A DNA stretch of 64,000 nucleotides from Ilyonectria destructans (lineage: Eukaryota; Ascomycota; Sordariomycetes; Hypocreales; Nectriaceae). The position numbers were made by a program, and so were the translations under genes. The stretch's first letter is position 1. Each line of letters starts with the position of its first letter. The DNA is taken from contig JAHEWK010000009.1 of the NCBI GenBank assembly GCA_020740775.1, positions 806,001 to 870,000 on the forward strand, given 5' to 3'. Under the pieces are notes generated by a model. That model was not told where the DNA came from. It saw nothing but the letters and a program-made list of their open reading frames with translations, and did no database searches. Positions 1 to 9,535 of this stretch are shown in pieces.

Positions 1-1706
1 CTCTTCCTGCCCGCCATGGGACCATCCAGCTCGAACCAAGTCTTTGCACATTCGCGTTGCATCAGAAGAGGCTACTCGTAATCGCACCAGGAGGGAATTC
101 AAGAGCGTTTCCAACGCGGCTCCGTCAGGAGTCACATCTAGGATGACTCCCTTCGCCTTGAGCTCCTTTGGCGATACTGGTCGAGCTGATATCATTGCTT
201 CCCGAGCAAATGGAATTCCCCACTCGCGGATGACGTATTTTGAGATTGTCGCAGGACACAGCCCCAGCTTTGCTTCGCTCAACGTAACAGTGGCGTTTTC
301 GGCGCACAGTCGAATATCGCAGGCGAATGCTAGACCGACTCCTCCGCCGAATGCCGGCCCATTGAGACAAGATATCGTGACCTTGGGGCAGTTATCAATA
401 GTTTCAAACAATCGATACAGTCTCTCGAATTGGGCATCAGCAGTTGAACCCCCTGCCCCGACGGGTGTGCTATCCTTGCCGAGATCCATTCCAGTGCAAA
501 AGAACTTGCCACTTCCCGTGATGGCGATTCGGCTGAGGGTTGCATCGTTTGCTGCCTCCGAAAAAGTCGAGATCAAATCATTGATCATCGTAACGGTCAA
601 GGCATTGCCATTCTTGGGTCTATTCATTGTGACTTTGAGATTTGCCCCTGACCGGTGCACAAGTAGACCATCGGTCTCGTTGATGCAGGTCCAGGATAAA
701 GATGGCGCTGCTTTCTCAACCTTTGGTGTTTTTGCGGACTTGCCCTTGCTTGCCAACGCGGCACCAGCACGGCTTCCAGTTTGCTTCGACAGTTTCTGGG
801 ATATCCACGTCCCCGTCGCAACAAGCTTGCTCAAGTCGACACCCGTTTCGATCCCCGCCTGGTCGAACATGTATACCAAGTCTTCTGTAGCGACGTTGCC
901 TTTGGCTCCCGGTGCAAAAGGACATCCGCCGAGTCCAGCGACGCTACTGTCGAATACTCGAATTCCGCAGTTGTAAGCTTCCCAGACGTTGGCGAGGGCT
1001 TGTCCGTACGTGTCGTGGAAATGGCCCGCCAGTCGGCTGAGAGGCACTCCATTATCGGCGAGGAATTTGATTAGATTTCGCGTGTTGGAAGGTGATCCAA
1101 CGCCCAGTGTATCGCCGAGACTGATCTCATAGCAACCCATGGCGATGAGCTCGTTGACCGCTTTCAAAACAGCAGCGGGGGGCGTGGGTCCATCAAATGG
1201 ATCAGCAAATACACACGAGACATATCTGGTTCCATGGATTAGCTCGTCGGATACGTCGAAACTCGTAGGAGTGCTCACCCTCTGACCGCCAAGCCCCGGC
1301 GCTGTGCTTCTTGGGCAACAGACCGCGCTCTCGCAATTCCCTGGTCCACGGTGCAGTTGATGTTGGCCTTGCTGAATCCTTCCGTGGCGCTGATAAAAAC
1401 CGCGACCTCTGAAATTCCATATTGACATCCAATCTCAATCCCCTTTACATTCGGGATCAACACAGGGAGGCGAAGCGACTTATTCTGCAAGAGGTCTTGG
1501 ATTGGCGGACTCTTCAGAACCTCACGGCAGTCGCTTAGCTGAGGCACCGCTCTCGGAGAGACGACAGATGTAACTTCAATAGTGCGCAATCCTGTGTCAT
1601 ATAGCTTGCGTATAAGTTCGAGTTTGACGTTTGTGGGCACCTTTTGAGCGATGTTTTGTAGCCCATCGCGTGGTCCGACCTCAACGATTCTGACGTTCGC
1701 ATCCAT
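1..1706 (-). CDS. HMG-CoA lyase / methylglutaconyl-CoA hydratase fusion (3' end outside window)
   Basis: Exons complement(<1..1225, 1279..1706); the 53-bp GT-AG intron (1226-1278) is phase 2, and 551 residues are visible. Residues about 1-285 are an HMG-CoA lyase: EVGPRDGLQN near the N terminus, GHFHDTYGQ, and the catalytic-loop cysteine in GGCPFAPGAKGN. A Lys/Ala-rich linker (about 285-318) leads in the same frame into a crotonase domain with oxyanion-hole motif AFGGGVGLA and SEAKLGLCPATIS. That form, with Gly where many hydratases have the first catalytic Glu, resembles LiuC-type methylglutaconyl-CoA hydratases. The two activities are consecutive steps: methylglutaconyl-CoA to HMG-CoA, then to acetyl-CoA plus acetoacetate. 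The protein starts almost at the lyase core, leaving no room for a mitochondrial presequence. The visible sequence has no start codon and no stop between the domains, so this is one polypeptide unless an unseen splice separates them. Domain calls are strong; the hydratase substrate is inferred from context. Confidence 0.88.
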
Positions 1707-2267
1707 GAGTGATGATTAGGAGGCACTCTCTCAAGCGTTGTCTAATGCACTGAAACGACCTATTTTAAGCCGGAAATAATCCGACATATGCAAACCGATT
1801 GCCAAATTAATTATCTGCTTTTTGCCTGGTCGCCCTTTAACAAATGGGGCTGGGTGCGGACCGCCGGCTATTGTTGGCCCGACCGGACCGAGCGGCCACA
1901 AGCTCGGTCCGCACTCCGTACCACCTTGGATATTTTCGATAGGATTCTGACTAAGGCCTGGGAGATGCTCAGAAGCCATTGAGGAGAGTCTTTGAGTGCA
2001 AGGGGGTCCTCGAATAGGGTAATTGACTATTCTTGCACTGTCTCGGCAGCGCGGATTAAGCATTAGTGCCCATATTTCTCTCGAGAGTACGAATGCATGG
2101 AACAGTGTGTGTTGAATGTCATTCTACGAAACCGGTTCCATGAATGACCCGTTGAACAAAAACGACGACGCTTCTGGGTGCGGATGGCTGGGTTTCTGTT
2201 TACATCACAATCTCAAAAAGGGAATGGTGACCTGCGAGTATGTACTCAATTATGTAAACACATCTAG
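1707..2267. other. Intergenic, upstream of the lyase-hydratase gene
   Basis: No supported gene. The stretch holds three copies of CGGWCCG (1857-1863, 1884-1890, 1905-1911); the last two form an inverted repeat described separately. It lies between the 5' end of the fusion gene and the 3' end of the acyl-CoA synthetase, both on the minus strand. Confidence 0.6.
1884..1911. promoter_or_regulatory. Inverted repeat with CGGWCCG, possible Zn2Cys6 factor site
   Basis: CGGACCGAG (1884-1892) and CTCGGTCCG (1903-1911) are perfect 9-bp inverted arms around a 10-bp spacer, about 175 bp upstream of the lyase-hydratase start. A further CGGACCG lies at 1857-1863. CGG/CCG half-sites are the usual targets of binuclear zinc-cluster activators. 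The same 7-mer occurs in the other two intergenic promoters of this cluster (4435-4441, 9329-9335, 9368-9374). The regulatory role is inference. Confidence 0.4.
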
Positions 2268-4218
2268 CTACAGTCTAGGCCTGATCATGCTCTGCTTGAC
2301 AAGTCGATCCCCAATGTCTCGAAGTAGATGTTTTTGGATCTTTCCACTCCCCGTCTGAGGGAAATTGGCCACGGCTTCCTCAGCACCCACCCAAAAAATA
2401 TGCTTGGGCGCCTTGTGTCGACCCAATTTCTCTATCGCCCACGCACGAATCTCATCATCTTGGGGTCGGCCTTTTGCGGCAGGCGCCAATCTCACGAAGG
2501 CGCCCACGACTTCGCCATATTTTTCGTCGTGTATCCCGACGACACTGGCTTCTGCAATGGATGAATGCTCAAGAAGCCTTTCTTCAATTTCTCGGGGGAA
2601 AATGTTCTCGCCGCCTGGGGCCAATGTGTTAGCGAGGCAAAACCTGGTGGCTGAGAAGAACGGAAACGTACCACGTATGATCATGTCCTTGATACGGCCG
2701 GTAAGATAGGCATATCCATCGTCATCCACAAACACCTCGTCGCCAGTGTGCATCCACAGGACTCCATCTTTGTCCTTCTTCATGACCTCGTCTGTCATCG
2801 CTTGGTTTCTCCAGTAACCTTTCTGCAAGCCAAAGCCGCTGGTACACAACTCCCCTTTCTTACCTCTTGGCACGATATTTCCTTCGCTGTCAATGACTTT
2901 TCCCATCGCGTGTGGTATGATGCGACCAATGCTGTTCAGTCGTCTTTCAAGCGAGTCTTCCATGTTTGTAAGGAATGTTACTGGACTTGTTTCCGTCATG
3001 CCGTACGCGATGAGAACCTTGTCCAGGCCCATCTTGATGCTCATCTTCTTGCCCAAGGCCGCTGGCATTGTTGAACCAGCGCTCAAGCCTAAACGCAGAG
3101 TTGTCGGAGTCCAGCCTATCTTGTCCGCCACTTCCATTTCCGCGACAAACATGGTCGGTACTCCATACAGCACCGTGGCACGGTAGTCTATGATGGATTG
3201 TATCACTTGGCCTGCATCAAAACTATCCGACGGGAAAATGATTGCACTTCCGTGAGTGAAAGAAGCCATAAACCCAAGGACAAGGCCAAAACAGTGAAAC
3301 AATGGCGGTGGACAGCACACTATGTCATGTTCAGTTAGATGCAAGGCGTCCCCTACAAATCTTCCGTTGTTGACAATGTTGCTACACTGCGTAAGCGTGC
3401 CAATTTAACCAAGGAGCAGGTGGACCATACAAACTCGACAGCATCGCAGCTTTGGGGTCACCGGTTGTACCTATTAAAAATGTTAATATATACGGCCATG
3501 ATAACTTTTTATGAAAAATATCTGACCTGAGGTGAACTGAAGATTGATTATGTCTTCGGGCGTGACCGACTGTGCAATCCATTTCAATTCTGCATCACTC
3601 GCCGCGTCAACTGATGAGGTCGATAGAAACGAATTATACTCTCGAATTTTGACTTCTCCTTTGAGGCCGGATACTTTGTCAAAAGAAATAACTTGTAACA
3701 AATCAGGAAGTGGCGACCCGGGTGTATTGTGCTGCTGCAACTGCTCGATGTGCTGATGCAGTTGTCTAGACCCAATAGAGGGTGCGATAAATAGCGCCTT
3801 GCAACCTTTTGTAGCTAGTTAGCTCTATACTCGGTAAATCTGATGTAGAGTACTTGCTGCTTTTTTGTAGTGCATTCTGAAGTTCATAAGGAGTATATGT
3901 TGTATTCAGAACCACAACAGGGCATCCCAGTCTAGATGCTCCAAGGAGGGTCTCCAGATACTCGAAACGGTTACCAGCCATAACACCAACGCAGTCACCA
4001 TGACGGAGCCCGAGTTTGAATAAAGCTTCTGCTACTATCCAGCTTCGAGCTGCCAACTGGCGGTAGGAAAGGCGTGCTGATTGCCAGGGAACAATGACTG
4101 CGGGCCGGTCCCCGTACTGAACTGCTTGCCGATCCACGAGAGAGCCTAGAGACGTATGCCAAAGAGGCGGCTCTGTCGGCCCCTTGAGGAGACTCAGTGT
4201 CGACTGGGGTGGTTCCAT
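2268..4218 (-). CDS. AMP-binding acyl-CoA synthetase
   Basis: Exons complement(2268..2614, 2672..3381, 3431..3470, 3527..3805, 3858..4218), 578 residues. ANL-superfamily landmarks in order: the phosphate-binding loop TSGTTGDPK (about 211-219), YGMTETSP (about 350), HTGDEV (about 440), the hinge GRIKDMIIRGGEN (about 455) and the C-terminal catalytic lysine in TGSGKIQKH (about 557). It should form an acyl-CoA from a free acid, ATP and CoA; in this context a short branched acid such as 3-methylcrotonate or isovalerate is likely, though the substrate cannot be read from sequence. The first intron (3806-3857) fits only as a GC-AG intron (AGCA|GCAAGT, branch GCTAACT), which gives the family-like KSSCKALFIAP. 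The C terminus RPRL is at best a weak PTS1. Its 5' end faces the carboxylase beta gene across a 389-bp divergent promoter. Confidence 0.88.
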
Positions 4219-4607
4219 GTTGCTCGGTGATCGAGGAAATGGTCTAAGCGCGACAAGGTGAATGAGTGAGATATTAAGATGGCAAGGTTACACAAGGACT
4301 TTTGCCGCCTGAATTGAAATGTCACAAAGATTCTCTTCTTACCATGCCCATCTATACTTTGTTGAGCATCTTAGTGAGCTGCACCGGACTTCGATTTGTG
4401 GCTTATCCGGGCCGCCCCACAGCTATCCGTCTCTCGGTCCGGCTGTCCGCTGGCGCTCCTCTCCGGAACGACATTATCCCACATTTGATGACATGGTTCA
4501 GCCAAATTAACTGGCCTTCTCTATTGATCCCATTGTGTCAAAAGGAAATTTCCTTGGTTCCTGTTCTATCTGTACTATCATTGTTGAGACTATTCACCGT
4601 CTGCAAA
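4219..4607. promoter_or_regulatory. Divergent promoter of acyl-CoA synthetase and MCC beta genes
   Basis: This 389-bp spacer separates two head-to-head starts (4218 minus, 4608 plus), so it must serve both genes. It carries one CGGTCCG (4435-4441), the palindromic 7-mer shared with the other cluster promoters. No other site was recognised. Confidence 0.5.
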
Positions 4608-6610
4608 ATGTCGACCTCATACTCGTACCCCGCTGTACAGTCAAAGCTCAATATTCACGATCAGGATTTCAAGAATAATCGAGAAAAATGGACGCCAGTT
4701 CTGGAAAGATTTGAGACTGCCCTGCAAGATGTTTGTAACGAGGGCACTGACGCCTCGCTTGCGCGTCACCAGAGCCGAGGTCAATTGCTACGTATGTGAA
4801 CCCGACTGAATAGGAAGTTGGCCTCTTGTCTTCGGGTGGGAAAACTGACCATGATCCATTCAGCGCGAGATCGGATCGCATTGCTTTTGGACCAAGATTC
4901 TCCTTTTCTCGAACTTTGTTCCTTTGCAGGATTTGGAAATCCTGAATCCACTGCATGCGCGAACCTGATTGCGGGCGTCGGGACAGTAAGGTAACAAGGC
5001 AAACCCGATTGAACTTGTCTACCGTACAAAACTGACCAGGGCAGCGGGAAAATATGCCTAATCATGTCCCACATCCCAACGCAAAGTGGTGGTGCTTGGA
5101 ATGAGATGACAGGTGAGTGACCTTGACGAAGTGCCGCACGCTCTGCTAACCGTAGCCATAGTGCTCAAGGTCAACCGAATGCTAGAAATAGCGTTCGAGA
5201 ATGACTTACCTTTGATATCTCTGGTTCAATCTGTAAGAATGCCTTTTTCTTCAATTGACACAAGCTCACTCTGCTCCAGGCCGGCGTTTTTCTTCCACAG
5301 CAGTTCCGCGTCTTCCACAAGGGTGGCCAACTCTTCCACGATCTCGCCATCCGTAGTCTTCACGGCAAGCCGTCGTGCGCTGTGGTATTTGGATCCTCCA
5401 CTGCAGGAGGAGCCTACCATCCTGCCTTGTCAGACTATACCATCTTTGTCGCAAACCAGGCCCAGGCTTTCCTTGGCGGACCTCCTCTGGTTAAAATGGC
5501 GACAGGAGAAGTAATTGGGGCCGAAGAGCTGGGCGGCGCCGAGATTCATGCTACGCGAACCGGTCTCGCAGACCAGATTGCTTCGGACGAGTAAGCACCA
5601 GATGATTGACTACATGGCTGGAGCTAACAGAGTTGGCAGGTTTGATGCGATTCACAAAACACGGGACTGGGTCGCCTCGTTGAAATCGAAATCGAGGCGC
5701 TTGCTGTCCGAGGCAATGGAACCTCTACCTCCGAGGTACCCTATCGAGGACGTGCTCTCGCTTGTTAACCCAGATATCCGCAAGGCGTTTGACATGAAGG
5801 AGGTGGTGCTACGCCTCGTCGACGATTCCAGGCTCTCTATTTTTAAGTCCAAATACGGACCAAACATGCTCACTGCCTGGGCTCACATAATGGGTAAGTC
5901 CATATCAACTGCACCTGGTAGCATTAATTTCCCTCTAACACTTGCAGGTTTCCCGGTGGGCATTGTGGCCAATCAGATATCAGTCATCAACCCGAACGAG
6001 GCGGCCAAAGCAGCTCAATTTATCCGACTTTGCAATCAAGAGTGAGTCGTCAATTTCCACACTGTCCTGATAATAGACTAATGTGCTGTGAAGGGGCACC
6101 CCCATCATCTTTCTCCATAATGTGACTGGATTTATGGTCGGTGCAAAGGCCGAGCATGCAGGTATCATCAAAGTTGGAGCACAGCTTGTCTCCGCTGTGT
6201 CGTGTTCACAAGTGCCTCACATCTCCATTATTCTAGGTGCCTCGTACGGCGCTGGAAACTACGCCATGTGTGGTAGAGCATACAAGCCTAACTTCATATT
6301 CACATGGCCGACAGGGAAATGCAGCGTTATGGGACCAGACCAACTTGCCGGAGTGATGGAGCAGATCCAATCCGCAAAGGCCCGACCCAAGGGAGAAGAA
6401 GTGTCTGCGGAAACCATTCGGGGACAAACAGATACATTTAAGAAACAAGTGCAGAGGGACGCGGAAAGCTACTCCACTAGCGGTATGCTGATAGATGACG
6501 GTATTATTGACCCAAGGGACACGCGCGACGTGCTGGGAATGTGCCTCGAGGTAGTTGGTGGAGCAAGGCCTTCAAAGATGGAGAGCAGTAGGTTTTTGGC
6601 CCGAATGTAA
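4608..6610 (+). CDS. 3-methylcrotonyl-CoA carboxylase beta (carboxyltransferase) subunit
   Basis: Exons 4608..4791, 4864..4985, 5040..5112, 5162..5232, 5280..5590, 5640..5893, 5948..6041, 6094..6610 give 541 residues, close to the usual MCC-beta length. Family features are GQLLPRDRIALLLD, GVGTGSGKICLIMSH, GSSTAGGAYHPALSD, GEVIGAEELGGAEIH, the C-terminal acyl-CoA region around GFPVGIVANQ, EGTPIIFLHNVTGFMVG, and GASYGAGNYAMCGRAY (from about residue 418). It transfers CO2 from carboxybiotin to 3-methylcrotonyl-CoA, or possibly to a longer homologue such as geranyl-CoA, giving 3-methylglutaconyl-CoA. The biotin-carrying partner is encoded at 9536-11985. The N terminus lacks a clear arginine-rich presequence, unlike the usual mitochondrial enzyme. 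All seven introns are 47-72 bp and none breaks the frame, so the gene looks intact. Confidence 0.9.
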
Positions 6611-6835
6611 GATAGATCTAGATCTTTTTTCCCTTCAAATGTTGCTATTAGAATTCCCATTGCGTCATAGGTTTTACGATGTATTTGACTTTGATCACAT
6701 CCAAAGCTCGCCTTATTTGTGATTTTTAGAGGCCAAAAGTGACACAACACATGCAAGTATCTCAAATGGATATCTTAGATGTATACGCGGGTTTTCAAGC
6801 CGCAGCAGGCCTATTTAAACCCATGTACAACCGAG

Positions 6836-8293
6836 TTATGCCTTCAGCACCAGCTCGATGATGCTTTGGAACGCACCAGGAACTGTAAAGACTGAGCGAA
6901 TCTCAAGATTCTCATCGGCCTCCTTGACCAAAGCTTTCCATTCGTCCAAATTGCGCTCCATACTGTTGAAAGCCGTGAGCATTTGCAGGTCGGCCGCAGA
7001 TAGCATACGTTGAGCCATGACAGGCATTGTGCGATTGCCATGCTCATCATGTGCCGGCGGGACCACATTCTCGCATAGCAGAATGCGAGCACCAGGTCTG
7101 AGGCTTGGTACCAAATTCCTCAGAATCGAACAAGCATCCTTGTTTGGCCAATCGTGTAGGATCATCTTGAGAAAGTACACGTCGGCTGTTGTGGGCTGAG
7201 GGTTGAAGAAGTTGTGCACCTCGTAGGAGATGCGAGACGCCATGGCAGGTGGCAAATTGGATTGGAACTTGGATTGGTTTTGTTGTAGATCCTGGACGAT
7301 GAACTTGAGCGCCGGAAAGCTCTCGGCAAGGGCTAGGGCATCATGGCCTGCTGAACCTCCGACCTGATGGGTTTGGTTAGCCATTGTTCCACCTGATTCA
7401 TGTGAGGTACATGAACAGATCAACTTGAACTTACATCAATTACAGTAGCCTCGCCAAAGCTATTCCAGTCAAAAGCAGCCAGAAGATCAGGTGCCTTGAC
7501 AGCCGAAGTCGAAGCGAGTATCTGCATTGCCTCAGCGAACCTGTTGGCGCGATACCCGTCTGGCTTCCCCTCGGGAGTCCTGTCTATATACTCCCAGGGT
7601 GATGTCGGATGACCAAGGTGGTCAACATCAGCGAGCGCGACGCCAGAGTTCAAAATATCCTCACTTGGCTTGTCCCTCCCTGCGCTGAACTTGCTGAGAG
7701 ACTCGGGGACGTACACAGTTCCCGGGCGGACATCCTCAAAGTTGTGACCTAGCCAGCTACGCCAGATTGGATATCTGGCCATAAAGGCTGTGGTAGAAGT
7801 GTGGGTTATGCTGCCCGAACCAGGGGGCTTTTCCTCAAATAGTCTCATAGTCATGGCATGTCTGATGACTCGTCGCACGATGGATTCTGGAAGGTTGGTC
7901 TTGCCAGCTATCTCGCCGTAATTTGCAGAGCCACCAAGTGGAACAGCAGAGAAAAAGTTGAACTGGTTTAGGATATCCGTAATCATCGTGTCATGGTTCC
8001 ACTTCGCTCTCTATGTCAGCGACAGCTTATCTAGTATTGGGGTTACTTACGAACAGCGGCTGCATAAATCCCATGTCTTCTGGCCCGAGAGCCATGTGGT
8101 ATAGGTCAGAAGTGGCTTCTAACAGCTGGAACCGGAGCCCCATTAACTGGGGGTCCTTGGGATAGCGTTCCAGGCCCTCTTCTTGGAAGGATGGCGCCGG
8201 ATGGTCATTGTCTTCAAGATACTTTGCGATAGCATTCGCAGCATCTGAAATGGATGCTGCGAGGCTAGCGAGTGTTGGTTCCGGTGAACTCAT
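6836..8293 (-). CDS. SAM-dependent O-methyltransferase (class II, plant COMT-like fold)
   Basis: Exons complement(6836..7362 plus 7363, 7435..8010, 8051..8293), that is 6836..7363, 7435..8010 and 8051..8293, 448 residues. The N-terminal half is the winged-helix dimerisation region (ILNQFNFFSAVPLGG). The SAM-binding motif I reads VIDVGGSAGHD (about 270-280). KMILHDWPNKDA holds the likely catalytic base His343, followed by RPGARILLCENVV. The architecture is that of fungal secondary-metabolite O-methyltransferases, which methylate hydroxyls or carboxylates of small molecules; the substrate is unknown. It sits convergently 225 bp from the carboxylase beta gene and divergently from the alpha gene. 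An O-methyltransferase is not part of leucine catabolism, so its placement hints at a dedicated substrate. The first intron is only 40 bp but has good GTAAGT, GCTGAC and TAG signals. Confidence 0.85.
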
Positions 8294-9535
8294 TTCGGTG
8301 TTGATGTGCTTAAGATGGATTTGAATGGGAATTGAGACAGACTAGGTACTGAATTGAGACGGAGATATGATGAACGCAAGGCCCCTGGGGGTTCCTCGAC
8401 GCCTAGCTTTATTTGTACATTTCACTACTCATTCATCTACCAAAGTCATTAACATCGTTAATATTGAAGCGTATTGTTCCCACCCAATGAGTCGTTTGCC
8501 AATATATGCACTGCTGACATGGCGGCCGGATCTTGCTCTTATTGTAGTCTAGGACTCGGCTTGATAGCCGAAGAGAGACAAGATTGACCAAAGTTCTTCC
8601 CCAAGTCAGCCTTAACTGGAGGAACAAGGGTATGACTGTGCACGAGACGCCAAAGAAGTCAGCACTAGGACGCAATGATAAACGCGCGCGTATGCGCCGT
8701 AAGCCGCGCCGGCGAATGCCAGCGAATTTCGAGCATAAAAGCAAGAAAGCGAAAAGTAAAAGACGCTCTATAGGGTGGAACACCGAGTTATGACAGCGAC
8801 ATGACGCATTGAGGGGTAGTGTGGACGAGATGAGATGCGAGCAGGTGTGTTGGTTGGATGAGTCACGTTTGCTGGACCTTCACGTATATGCACAATGAGG
8901 TGACACAACTGAGCGGGGTTCTGAAATGGCAAGTCAGGTCGAAATGATTCTCTGCAAGATGATTCCAGAGCAGGGCAGTCGAGACCGTTGAGTGAATCTA
9001 CAGGGCAACATCGAGACACATAATACGCTGTTGTAAATTGAGGAAGTACGATATGACATCTTGGATTCAGCTACACCGTGGCTTCGCATCAAGGGTTTGC
9101 ATCTAAGGAAAACCCAACATGGAAAATGCCTGTGCAGTGAGCTACCGAGCAATATCTCGATGCAACTCGTCATTCAGCCAGCGAATAAAATAGCGTCAAA
9201 CTGCACCGGGCCTAGCCGATGGCCTCAAAAAGAGGAATATGGTGGGGATCTGTGAAAGCGGGGTTCCCAAGGCAAATGTCCGTCCGATCTAGCCACGCCC
9301 GGATGAACGCGGCCAGATACCCGTCCGTCGGTCCGCCTTTGAACGAGCGGATTCGGAGACGGAAAGACGGACCGGGAATAACTGCTTTGGGAGGATTGGC
9401 CATATGTACATACTCAAGGTGCACTTCAAGTCATTTTATAGAGTCCGCCATTATTAGAATACCTGCGTTTTGACAACCAGTCAGTGACTTCATCCCGTTG
9501 TACTGTCCTCATACACGTCGGAAGCTGAAGTTGAG
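8294..9535. promoter_or_regulatory. Divergent promoter region, O-methyltransferase and MCC alpha
   Basis: About 1.24 kb between two divergent starts. No convincing gene was found; a short arginine/lysine-rich frame near 8584-8793 has no recognisable family. Two CGGWCCG sites (9329-9335 and 9368-9374) lie about 165-205 bp upstream of the MCC alpha start, matching the motif seen at 1857-1911 and 4435-4441. Confidence 0.45.

Noticed and set aside
8584..8793. Short Arg/Lys-rich open frame upstream of the O-methyltransferase
   Set aside because: No family, no splice context, and it lies in a divergent promoter; composition alone explains it.
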